Assembly (NCBI GenBank): GCA_003567835.1
Contig: PWYO01000342.1
Coordinates: 1 to 6,519 of the forward strand
Reading direction: 5' to 3'
DNA: 6,519 nt
From: Actinomycetota bacterium
Lineage (GTDB): Bacteria; Actinomycetota; Humimicrobiia; Humimicrobiales; Humimicrobiaceae
A model generated the notes under the pieces. The model did no database searches, was not told where the DNA came from, and saw nothing but the letters and a program-made list of their open reading frames with translations. This document shows, in pieces, positions 1-5,442 of this stretch. Within the stretch, counting starts at the first letter, position 1; each line of letters starts with the position of its first letter. Made by a program: the position numbers and the translations under genes.

Positions 1-108
1 CATCATTTTCCTTATAATACTTCCAAAGTAAGTTAATGTTTTGGCCCATTTTTTTATATACACATATTGTAAAAAAACAGTATATTTTCAAAGTATACTA
101 TTATTAAT

Positions 109-172
109 TAATATGTCAAATTAAATTTGAATATTTTTTATATTAATCTACCTATATAATATGTTCAAATTT
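109..172. repeat. Imperfect direct repeat TAATATGT(T)CAAATT
   Basis: The word TAATATGTCAAATT (109-122) recurs as TAATATGTTCAAATTT (157-172), with starts 48 bases apart. The copies differ by one inserted T. In DNA this AT-rich some repetition is expected by chance, but a 14-base near-match with the embedded CAAATT core is longer than most. It could be a protein-binding site pair or a relic. No function is assigned. Confidence 0.5.
116..130. repeat. Perfect 7+1+7 palindrome
   Basis: TCAAATT, one central A, then AATTTGA: a perfect dyad overlapping the first copy of the direct repeat. Its shape would suit a dimeric DNA-binding protein, but no target gene begins nearby, so an operator role is speculative. 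Confidence 0.45.
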
Positions 173-174
173 AG
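121..174. repeat. Inverted repeat, 14-bp arms
   Basis: Arms 121-134 and 161-174 pair over 14 positions, 12 Watson-Crick and two G-T. The core AAATTTGAA / TTCAAATTT is perfect. The 26-base loop is AT-rich. Thermodynamic stability as RNA would be low; as DNA it is a bent, easily melted element. Confidence 0.45.
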
Positions 175-204
175 ATTAACCAATTTTTTTTAAAATATAA
201 TATG

Positions 205-233
205 TAATCATAATAACTATATGTATATGATTA
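205..233. repeat. Inverted repeat TAATCATA / TATGATTA
   Basis: Perfect 8-base arms at 205-212 and 226-233 separated by 13 bases, still inside the AT-rich block. It is distinct in sequence from the CAAATT repeats. Chance is possible given the composition. Confidence 0.35.
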
Positions 234-337
234 TTTATTGTTTATTGTATTCATATCGATCATGCTGTGGGCTTTATCTCATCGACTAAGACCATTCCTG
301 GTTGTAATACTTCATAATTTTTGCTGTCTCCCGTTTT

Positions 338-359
338 TCACTCCCTACCGGGAAAGTGA
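338..359. other. Bulged hairpin without a T tract
   Basis: In plus-strand sense TCACTCCC (338-345) pairs with GGG (350-352) and AGTGA (355-359), with loop TACC and a two-A bulge. It lies about 90 bases past the stop of the minus-strand reductase gene. In the minus sense it is followed by A residues rather than T, so it does not meet the pattern of an intrinsic terminator. It might still act as an RNA 3'-end stem-loop. Confidence 0.3.
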
Positions 360-451
360 GGAACTCCTTCTGTTTTTTCAACTTAACCAGCTGTTATGCT
401 TTCAGCCCTTTTACCCTTTTTGCTTGCTATGAAGCACTCAGCCTGTTGCTG

Positions 452-1435
452 CTATGACTTATCCTGTGTGTGGCTGGATGAAAAGGAAGGGTCGGAATAG
501 CGATGCAGCTCATGCAGCACGGGAGTTTCAACCTCTGCTTTCCGGGCCAGAGCAAAAAGTTCCTCGTTTAACCTGACCATCTCCTCCCTGGCATTGCGCG
601 CATGGCGGGCAGCGCCGATATCAAACAGCTCGGAATTCAGTAAGCGCCGCAGCATTGGCACCAGAATAAAATTTGGAATAGCCAGCAGGATGTTCATAAC
701 AGGCGGCTCAACCGGAAACCTGTTTGCTTTTAACACCCTAAATGCTTCCCGTACCCCCTGCAAGCACTTTTTTATAATCCAAGGCTTCTTTGCCAGTTTG
801 TAATTGCACGATCCTGCCATGTAGAGGGCGTTAACCAAGGGCCCGACCATGGCAACGTGGTAACGGAGCCAGGCATCCATATTCCGGCTGAACTCCACTT
901 TAATCCCCCCGGCCCTAAAAGCTGCAGCGATATCCTTTAAACGCTTGCTGATTGTACCGTCCAATTCACCGATGGTAATACCCTTTATTTTTACCAGCAT
1001 TAATCGTACCAGGTGCCCCTCACGCTCACCGCCGGCGTTGGGAAAGCCCAGCAATACCCTTTTTCGCCCCAGGGCTTCAGTAATCGCCTGCTGTCCTTCA
1101 GCATTGTTGCCCATAATCAGGAAAGCTGGTATTTTATGATTAACCGACAATGCCTCCAAAGCTGAGTGCAGCTGAGTTTTTTGAACCACCACAAGGCAAA
1201 AATCATAATAATGATCTGCAGGCATCCGGTCAAGCACATCAACCGCAGTTACAAATCTTTGTTTACTGTCGTAATATTCTATGACAATACCGTGTTCTTT
1301 TATCTCATTGTAGCGCTTTCCTCGGGCCACTACAGTTACCTGGTGTCCGGCATCCTGCAGCCTGGCCGCGTAAAGACTGCCTAATACGCCGGCCCCAAAA
1401 ACCAGGACTTTCATCTTTCGCGCTGGTTTATTCAT
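452..1435 (-). CDS. Ketopantoate reductase-family NAD(P)-dependent oxidoreductase
   Basis: ApbA/PanE-type reductases use NADPH to reduce a 2-keto acid; the best-known member makes pantoate for coenzyme A. Seen here: an N-terminal Rossmann fold with GAGVLG at residues 14-19, a V-x-V-x-x-K segment ending at K86 where the family has a conserved lysine, a GNN motif at 109-111, and an all-helical C-terminal half including the MDAW segment at 186-189. At the position of the usual catalytic lysine (W-x-K) this protein has W189-L-R191. Length is 327 residues, normal for the family. I start at the ATG at 1435, preceded by GAGGAG with an 11-base gap. An in-frame ATG at 1510 adds 25 basic residues with no visible ribosome site, and the ATG at 1414 is also possible. 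The gene lies 122 bases downstream of the hydrolase gene on the same strand and may share its transcript. I do not call it panE: the R substitution and the hydrolase neighbour suggest a paralogue with another substrate. Confidence 0.85.
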   Translation of the reverse strand: MNKPARKMKVLVFGAGVLGSLYAARLQDAGHQVTVVARGKRYNEIKEHGIVIEYYDSKQRFVTAVDVLDRMPADHYYDFCLVVVQKTQLHSALEALSVNHKIPAFLIMGNNAEGQQAITEALGRKRVLLGFPNAGGEREGHLVRLMLVKIKGITIGELDGTISKRLKDIAAAFRAGGIKVEFSRNMDAWLRYHVAMVGPLVNALYMAGSCNYKLAKKPWIIKKCLQGVREAFRVLKANRFPVEPPVMNILLAIPNFILVPMLRRLLNSELFDIGAARHARNAREEMVRLNEELFALARKAEVETPVLHELHRYSDPSFSSSHTQDKS

Positions 1436-1446
1436 TCCCCATTCAA

Positions 1447-1452
1447 CTCCTC
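1447..1452 (-). promoter_or_regulatory. Ribosome binding site GAGGAG for the reductase gene
   Basis: GAGGAG in minus sense lies 11 bases before the ATG at 1435. It is the only strong purine site near any candidate start and is the reason for choosing 1435. The spacing is slightly long. A second G run (GGGGA) abuts the ATG. Confidence 0.55.
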
Positions 1453-1557
1453 TTTTTTTTCGAGATGTTTTTAAAAGTTTGCCATTCATATAGAACCAGC
1501 ACTGGCTCATGTTGAAAAATCTTAATAGCCATTTAAAAAATTATGCGGCAACCACCC

Positions 1558-2286
1558 CTATTTCTTCATACACAGGTCATGCTGAGAAAAGCTATTCAGA
1601 TTTTTTTGAAGTTTTTGATAAGAAAATGGGAAACCGTGAGCAGGATAGATGGTTCGAGCACCTTTTTTTATCATCTTCTGCCAGCTGTTATAATACTGTT
1701 TAACATCGGATATAAAAATACAGCAGTAACGATTACCGAGCCAGGCAGGACCATTCATGGCTGCATCCCCACAAAAGCAGGAGCCATCATCTAGAAGCAA
1801 GGAAATAGAATCTGGACTATGTCCTGGCGTGACCAGTATTTCTCCGGGAATCCCCAAAGAGCGCAGGCGTCCATGATCATCTTCTCTTACTATGATATCT
1901 GTTTCATTCAATTCCAGCGGCTCGAGACGAAATCGGACCCCTTTTAAAAGCGCATAAAAACTAAACACTAATGCCCGACGGTTAACAAGCCCCCCTCCCG
2001 GGACAAAATGTTCCCCTTTTTGCAAAGGTTTTAAAGCTTCACTATGCATGATAATCCTACAACTGGATACTTTCCTCAAGGAAGCGGCAAACCCTGCATG
2101 GTCTTCATGGTGATGGGATAAAAACAGGAACTGAATCTCTTTGGGATCTATCCCTACCCCTTTCAATTGACGCATAAACAGTGAGAATTCCTTTTGACTT
2201 CCGCCTTCTACCAACAAGTAACCCTCATTACAGGAAAGTAAAAAACGATTGGTCAAGCCTTTTTCGAGCATGATTTTTTCTTTCAC
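1558..2286 (-). CDS. Metallo-beta-lactamase-fold hydrolase
   Basis: A 242-residue metal-dependent hydrolase of the MBL superfamily. Zinc-ligand motifs are complete: H58-x-H60-x-D62-H63, H156 in PGHSPDS, D174 in CGDAAM, and H217 in PAHG. Such a set normally binds two metal ions and activates water to cleave esters, thioesters, lactams or phosphoesters; the substrate cannot be read from sequence. The N-terminal strand that usually ends in D-x-G reads LLVEGG (24-29), a mild deviation. No signal peptide or membrane segment is visible, so it is probably cytoplasmic. The start is uncertain: GTG at 2286 has AAAGAGG 11 bases upstream, while an ATG five codons later (2271) has only a poor site. The frame stays open 24 codons further upstream to a TGA with no ATG, GTG or TTG. 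It is followed by the reductase gene in the same direction, so co-transcription is likely. Confidence 0.85.
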   Translation of the reverse strand: MKEKIMLEKGLTNRFLLSCNEGYLLVEGGSQKEFSLFMRQLKGVGIDPKEIQFLFLSHHHEDHAGFAASLRKVSSCRIIMHSEALKPLQKGEHFVPGGGLVNRRALVFSFYALLKGVRFRLEPLELNETDIIVREDDHGRLRSLGIPGEILVTPGHSPDSISLLLDDGSCFCGDAAMNGPAWLGNRYCCIFISDVKQYYNSWQKMIKKGARTIYPAHGFPFSYQKLQKNLNSFSQHDLCMKK

Positions 2287-2371
2287 GAACAGATCGACCT
2301 CTTTACCAATGAAGCATTTAACATAAATAGGAATATTTATACGCTTATTTAAAACATCTCAACCATAATAA

Positions 2372-2488
2372 TCATCCTAGGCGCTTTGCCTGTTCTGGCT
2401 GCAAAAGCTGCATGTGTATCTTTTGGAAAATTCTTGAGTTCCATCTTTTCCTGTCACTGATGTTTTCGCCTGTTACCAGCACATTCAT
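2372..2488 (-). CDS. Possible small protein (38 aa), unrecognised
   Basis: An ATG at 2488 opens a 38-codon frame ending in TGA. The ribosome site is reasonable (AAGGGA, 5 bases before ATG), and a possible promoter lies about 45 bases upstream. The product is basic and polar (RKRWNSR at residues 13-19, then FQKIHMQLLQPEQAKRL), with no signal peptide or membrane segment. I do not recognise it. It could be a real small protein, a leader peptide for the hydrolase gene 85 bases downstream, or the surviving start of a broken gene. Chance cannot be excluded at this length. Confidence 0.25.
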   Translation of the reverse strand: MNVLVTGENISDRKRWNSRIFQKIHMQLLQPEQAKRLG

Positions 2489-2531
2489 AATAATCCCTTG
2501 CATTTTTAAATACGATTCTTCCTATAATTTC

Positions 2532-2560
2532 AGGTTAGGATATGCCCTTGCCCCTGTCAA
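2532..2560 (-). promoter_or_regulatory. Possible sigma-A promoter upstream of the small frame and hydrolase gene
   Basis: A perfect -35 box TTGACA (2560-2555, minus sense) is followed after 17 bases by TAACCT (2537-2532), only 3 of 6 matches to TATAAT. It is correctly oriented to drive the small frame at 2488 and the hydrolase-reductase pair. The weak -10 keeps confidence low. Confidence 0.35.
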
Positions 2561-2672
2561 GCAATGATAAAATACAGAGGCTCTTCGGTATTTTAGGCAG
2601 CATTGTTCCATGACCGTGCCGATGCTAGCGCGATGCTGTATTGGGGATCATAGCAGGTCTTTCGAAGTCGGT

Positions 2673-2765
2673 TTAGGGATAGGTTTCAAACCGCATACAG
2701 GCGCTGTCGACAAAATAAACAATTTTGCCAAGCGTTTTAAATGAAAGCTCAGATAGCCCGAACAT
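2673..2765 (-). CDS. Possible small frame or gene remnant (30 aa)
   Basis: An ATG at 2765 opens 30 codons to TAA. The translation (MFGLSELSFK at the start, KIVYFVDSACMRFE further on) reads like ordinary globular protein rather than random sequence, and codons look normal. The only ribosome-site-like run (AGGAT) abuts the ATG, which argues against independent translation. I do not recognise a family. A fragment of a decayed gene is as likely as a functional small protein. Confidence 0.15.
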   Translation of the reverse strand: MFGLSELSFKTLGKIVYFVDSACMRFETYP

Positions 2766-2902
2766 ATCCTGTGTATTCTGTTTATTGCGGCATTAAAGCC
2801 ATTATCTATAGGAACAGATCATAGTTACACTGATCATGCTGGTTATGTTCGCCTCTGCTTTGCATCGATGATTGCGGGCATGCCGAGATATTGTTAAAAA
2901 AA

Positions 2903-3769
2903 CTAGGAGGAAAAGTATTTCTTGAGCGTAAAAAGATGCGCGTGGTAGCAAAACATGCGTATACCTGCTTTGGACAGCATGTCCACCAGCTTGTTTTTTT
3001 TAAGGCTGCTATAAACCTGGGGGTGAGCCTGGTCATCGAATATGATGCAGCCGTTTTTTCTGCGAAGGTTGATGTCCTGAAAATCAGAATGGTGCAGCTT
3101 TGCCAGCATTTTCGCCTGGCAGGCATCAGCGGTGCTGATGGTTTTAATCAGTTTTTGCCTGGATTTTCCGATGATAAAATCAAATTTTTTTATATGTCCG
3201 GACCTGCCGGCAATTTGGGCATCCTGCTGGTAGCTTGTCCCCAGCGCATCCAGCACATAGGCAATTTTTTTGTTAAACATGGGGTTTGCCTCATTTTTTT
3301 TATGCTGAACCTCCGTACTTAGGTGCGTTTGGAAATCCTGGTTTTTTAAAGCGCGGGGCAGGTTATAGATTTTTTGCAGCATCCTGACCACCTGGGCTAC
3401 ATCCTGGCCGATATGGTTGATGTCCGTACGGACTTCAATTTCGCTTTGCACATGCTCTTTTAACCAGTTGATAGCCTTTGCCTCCCCGCCTGAGCCGGGC
3501 ACTGGCTGGAGATTGGCCTTTCTGATATATCGAACCCCCCGGCCGAAATCGCTTACCGTAATCTGGCCCTCTGAGGACACCTTGACACACAGCTCAATAT
3601 AATTATTGTCATTGTCAATAAAAGGGGTCACCAGTACATGGATCTTTTTGTCCAGGCCCATGAGGCAGAACTGCATTCCACTCCCATAGCTGGAATTAAT
3701 ATTATGCTCAATCTTATGCCTGGTATTCTGAACGTCCAATTGTTTGCCAATCCTATACAATTTTGGCAT
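2903..3769 (-). CDS. DUF1828/DUF1829-type protein of unknown function
   Basis: A 288-residue protein whose two halves match my recollection of two uncharacterised domains that usually occur together. The N-terminal half (about 30-140) has the TPF-x-D element (T48, P49, F50, D52), a following N-x-x-I strand and a G-x-x-x-x-SDFG turn (D74, G76), as in DUF1828. The C-terminal half (about 160-285) has a predicted helix, GRSGH (188-192), FDF (196-198), K209 and IIFDD near the end, as in DUF1829. There are no signal peptide or membrane segments. Molecular function is unknown. The start ATG at 3769 lies inside the end of the upstream TPR-like gene (17-base overlap) with no strong ribosome site, so translational coupling is likely. 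A TTG at 3739 behind AGGATTGG is an alternative. Domain assignment is from memory of family motifs, moderately sure. Confidence 0.75.
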   Translation of the reverse strand: MPKLYRIGKQLDVQNTRHKIEHNINSSYGSGMQFCLMGLDKKIHVLVTPFIDNDNNYIELCVKVSSEGQITVSDFGRGVRYIRKANLQPVPGSGGEAKAINWLKEHVQSEIEVRTDINHIGQDVAQVVRMLQKIYNLPRALKNQDFQTHLSTEVQHKKNEANPMFNKKIAYVLDALGTSYQQDAQIAGRSGHIKKFDFIIGKSRQKLIKTISTADACQAKMLAKLHHSDFQDINLRRKNGCIIFDDQAHPQVYSSLKKNKLVDMLSKAGIRMFCYHAHLFTLKKYFSS

Positions 3770-4046
3770 CTTTTAAGATCTTGTCCAGGATGACCACCCT
3801 TTTCAATTCTTTGAAAAATCTCCTTTTATGGGTGGAATACCGGATGGCCCGGTTCAAGATCTTAATCATATTGCTGTAATCACCCTTTAGGCTGTAAAGC
3901 TGAAACATCAGATGGTAGGTCCCGTAGCTTTCAATTTTCTTTTCCAAGTTCTGGTCCAAGATTTTTTCCGCTTCATCAAACTTTCGTTCCTTGATCAATT
4001 TGCTGGCCTTCTTTTCAACAAGCAATATGACATTATCGGCAACCAT
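3753..4046 (-). CDS. Small TPR-like helical protein
   Basis: A 97-residue, strongly basic, all-helical protein. Two helix-turn-helix units resemble tetratricopeptide repeats: roughly residues 14-36 (ERKFDEAEKIL, the F/Y-x-x-A-x-x-x-L pattern) and 44-68 (LKGDYSNMIKILNRAI). Such repeats bind partner proteins, so a scaffold or adaptor role for its overlapping downstream partner is an inference. I start at ATG 4046 because AAGGAAG lies 5 bases upstream; the longer start at 4073 (106 residues) has its purine run only 1 base away. It is the first gene of a two-gene unit and overlaps the DUF1828/1829 gene by 17 bases. It lies divergent to the bactofilin gene. No catalytic motif is visible. It could alternatively be a degenerate fragment of a longer TPR protein. 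Confidence 0.7.
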   Translation of the reverse strand: MVADNVILLVEKKASKLIKERKFDEAEKILDQNLEKKIESYGTYHLMFQLYSLKGDYSNMIKILNRAIRYSTHKRRFFKELKRVVILDKILKDAKIV

Positions 4047-4051
4047 TGAAA

Positions 4052-4058
4052 CTTCCTT
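4052..4058 (-). promoter_or_regulatory. Ribosome binding site AAGGAAG deciding the TPR-like gene start
   Basis: AAGGAAG in minus sense with a 5-base spacer before the ATG at 4046. The competing ATG at 4073 has TAAGGA only 1 base away, too close for normal initiation. Confidence 0.6.
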
Positions 4059-4073
4059 GTCGGTTTCACCCAT

Positions 4074-4363
4074 ATCCTTACGGGTTGTTTATACATCTAT
4101 TGCAAAATGTGCCTGCCCTATGGGCAATCGCATGCTGTTACTTACTATATCGGCTGAAAACCGCCATTTATAAAGTACATTCATCAGGCAAATACCTTGC
4201 TTTAGCCATGGGGGCAGGCTAGAAATACCTTCACTCCATGCAAAAAACCGGCCATCAAGAAACCCGGGCCTTTATTGCTGCAGGCATACGAAGTCTGGAG
4301 CGGGGGCAGGCATGGGGAAGAAAGCTTGCACGAAAGAGGAGAATAATATTTAATAAAAATATT
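4074..4363 (-). promoter_or_regulatory. Long leader of the TPR/DUF1828 unit with mutually exclusive pairing segments
   Basis: This gene-free stretch precedes the minus-strand two-gene unit. In plus coordinates GGGGGCAGGC occurs twice (4210-4219 and 4302-4311), and GCCTGCCC (4111-4118) is complementary to both. The last segment also sits in its own local hairpin: GCCC/GGGC at 4115-4125, enclosed by ATTGC/GCAAT at 4099-4103 and 4124-4128. A leader transcript could thus fold in at least three exclusive ways just before the start codon. A GC-rich element followed by six T in minus sense (about 4245-4270, CCGG/CCGG) might be a weak terminator. I could not match it to a known riboswitch class. Confidence 0.35.
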
Positions 4364-4375
4364 TTGACTTTCCAA
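4347..4375 (-). promoter_or_regulatory. Possible divergent promoter for the TPR/DUF1828 unit
   Basis: In minus sense TTGGAA (4375-4370), a 17-base spacer, then TAAATA (4352-4347). Both boxes are partial matches. It overlaps the strong plus-strand promoter in the same AT-rich patch, so the two transcription units may compete. Confidence 0.25.
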
Positions 4376-4393
4376 TAGTAAATACTATATAAT
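4364..4393 (+). promoter_or_regulatory. Sigma-A-type promoter of the bactofilin gene
   Basis: TTGACT (4364-4369) and a perfect TATAAT (4388-4393) are separated by 18 bases. Transcription would begin near 4400, giving a leader of about 130 bases before the bactofilin ATG. It is the best promoter in the window and is constitutive in appearance; no clear operator is seen next to it. Confidence 0.75.
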
Positions 4394-4456
4394 TGTATTA
4401 CCTAAGAAATCAACATTCAGTTTATTGTTTAATCGGGCTTGTTTTCCTGGGTCGGT

Positions 4457-4469
4457 CCAACCAGGTTGG
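4457..4469 (+). other. Small hairpin in the bactofilin leader
   Basis: CCAAC (4457-4461) pairs with GTTGG (4465-4469) around a three-base loop. An alternative stem CCTGG/CCAGG (4446-4450 and 4460-4464 region) overlaps it. No T run follows, so it is not an intrinsic terminator. A role in mRNA stability or translation is conceivable only. Confidence 0.3.
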
Positions 4470-4532
4470 GGAAAAGGCATGGGTAAAACCGGCTGCCTAT
4501 TTTTAAAATATGAATCACAGGATGGAGACACA

Positions 4533-4904
4533 ATGTCAGAAAAAGTAACAGTCATTGCTGAAGGCACTGAATTTGAGGGCAAGTTTACCGCAAACGGTCC
4601 CATGATCATTGACGGGAAATGCAAAGGCGAAGTTGCCTCCCAGGACAAGATTGTGGTGGGAAAAACCGGCACGGTAGAGGCAGAAATATCCACTCCCCGC
4701 ATCGAGATCTCCGGAGAGCTTGTGGGCAATGTGAAAGTGGATGAAGAGATCATCATAAACCATACAGGCAAGCTCAAAGGAAATATCCTCCACAGTCAGG
4801 CTCAGCTGATCATCCATAAAGGGGGGCTTTTCTTGGGAAAAAGCATGGAATGCGAAAAACCGGGCATCAGGGGCACGGTGGACAGCATAAAAAGCACGGC
4901 ATAA
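4533..4904 (+). CDS. Bactofilin (polymer-forming cytoskeletal protein)
   Basis: Bactofilins self-assemble without nucleotide into filaments at the inner face of the membrane and help place cell-wall enzymes or position envelope structures. The 123-residue product is essentially one bactofilin domain (about 5-107). It has a succession of short beta rungs with the family's I/V-x-G pattern: VIAEGTEFEGKF, then IIDGKCKGEV, VVGKTGTVEAEI, IEISGELVGNVKV and the INHTGKLKGNI rung, a right-handed beta-helix. The N-terminal tail is very short, with no transmembrane segment, and the C-terminal tail is short and polar. The ATG at 4533 is chosen because GGAG lies 5 bases upstream and the domain begins at once. 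The frame stays open 36 codons upstream from a TTG, but that extension is non-homologous. It is apparently monocistronic, convergent with the membrane-protein gene at 20 bases. Its polymer could be a platform for the adjacent membrane protein, by context only. Confidence 0.92.
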   Translation: MSEKVTVIAEGTEFEGKFTANGPMIIDGKCKGEVASQDKIVVGKTGTVEAEISTPRIEISGELVGNVKVDEEIIINHTGKLKGNILHSQAQLIIHKGGLFLGKSMECEKPGIRGTVDSIKSTA

Positions 4905-4924
4905 GGGGACCGGCAAGAACGTCC

Positions 4925-5428
4925 TTAGACAAACAGCTGCTTGTATTGCTGCACAATATGGTCTCTTGTTTGGCGGGCTTCTTCGATGAAATCTTCAATA
5001 TGGGCTCTGAGTTCAAGCAGGCTGATTTTTTTATCCCCGTAAAGGCGGACATAAAAACCGATTTTTCTGCGGGCCACCATAATAGAATGCATCCTGTCGA
5101 TTAATCGGAACTCTTCTTTTCCTAGGTCCGCCACCCGGCTGAAGTGATAGACTTTGGATATTTTCATGTTTTTAAGATGCCAGTTGATCTTCTTGGTCTC
5201 TTCTTCTTTTACCAGCTCGGATATGGATTCCAGGTGGGCAATATTTTCTTTAAGCTCTAAAAATGCATCAACCAGGGCCTGGGATTTTGCAAGCTTTGCC
5301 TTTTCTTTTTTCTCTTCCGCCCAATTTTGCATATGCCTTTTTTGCTTGAAATGGATGACCCATATGCCTATGGCAATGCCTCCGGCAGTAGATGCAAAAG
5401 TGATGACTGCTATCCATACATAAAACAT
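4925..5428 (-). CDS. Single-pass membrane protein with helical cytoplasmic domain, unrecognised
   Basis: A 167-residue protein. Residues 3-27 form one hydrophobic helix with small residues (ASTAGGIAIG) and then a strongly basic stretch (KQKRH at 28-32), so by the positive-inside rule the rest should be cytoplasmic. Residues 36-75 are charged and heptad-like, probably a coiled coil. A middle part (95-131) contains VYHFSRVADLGKEEFRLIDR, and residues 134-165 form another amphipathic helix. I do not recognise a family or catalytic motif. The ATG lies 14 bases after the HD-GYP stop, so the two are almost certainly co-transcribed and perhaps coupled; its own ribosome site is weak (GGA). It converges on the bactofilin gene. 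The architecture suggests a membrane anchor or sensor working with the HD-GYP enzyme. That role is inferred from position only. Confidence 0.75.
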   Translation of the reverse strand: MFYVWIAVITFASTAGGIAIGIWVIHFKQKRHMQNWAEEKKEKAKLAKSQALVDAFLELKENIAHLESISELVKEEETKKINWHLKNMKISKVYHFSRVADLGKEEFRLIDRMHSIMVARRKIGFYVRLYGDKKISLLELRAHIEDFIEEARQTRDHIVQQYKQLFV

Positions 5429-5442
5429 ATTATTCCATAGGT

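Larger units (their letters stand above)
1..451. other. AT-rich gene-free region downstream of the reductase gene
   Basis: No convincing gene is visible. Bases 1 to about 260 are overwhelmingly A and T, with long T and A runs, in sharp contrast to the flanking gene. Bases 260-451 return to a more ordinary composition but have stops in all frames apart from a 64-codon plus-strand frame at 238-432, which looks like chance. The region lies at the 3' side of the minus-strand reductase gene. No clear intrinsic terminator (GC stem followed by T run in the minus sense) is seen. Repeats inside it are listed separately. Confidence 0.7.
2287..2902. other. Gene-poor interval between the hydrolase and the DUF1828/1829 gene
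   Basis: About 600 bases with no confident gene. It contains two very small minus-strand frames (2372-2488 and 2673-2765), a perfect TTGACA box on the minus strand (2555-2560), and an open but startless extension of the hydrolase frame (about 2287-2358). Composition is close to that of the neighbouring genes rather than the AT-rich type at the left end. This would fit decayed coding DNA, though nothing recognisable survives. After the DUF1828/1829 stop there is a run of seven T in the minus sense but no stem before it. Confidence 0.5.

Noticed and set aside
238..432. 64-codon plus-strand frame in the left gene-free region
   Set aside because: Hydrophobic, F/L/C-rich translation with no ribosome site, starting at the edge of the AT-rich block; it looks like chance.
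2498..2528. Plus-strand promoter with TATAAT at 2523-2528
   Set aside because: The only -35 candidate (TTGCAT) is a poor match with 19-base spacing, and no plus-strand gene follows.
2806..3322. Overlapping frames on both strands across the end of the DUF1828/1829 gene
   Set aside because: They lie in alternative frames of a well-supported gene with recognisable domain motifs; their translations show no family features.
4181..4363. Possible cyclic-di-GMP riboswitch near the HD-GYP and bactofilin genes
   Set aside because: G-rich and GCAAA-like bits tempted the match, but I could not place the conserved core and paired helices of the known class.
4425..4532. Upstream TTG start adding 36 residues to bactofilin
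   Set aside because: The extension is not bactofilin-like, and the ATG at 4533 has a good ribosome site right at the domain start.
4385..4916. Two antisense frames of 126 and 130 codons across the bactofilin gene
   Set aside because: They are shadows of the strongly patterned bactofilin frame, and their translations are low-quality and serine- or phenylalanine-rich.
4903..4926. AAGGGGAC / GTCCTT hairpin between the convergent genes as a bidirectional terminator
   Set aside because: The stem is short with a two-base bulge and a ten-base loop, and no T run follows on either strand.
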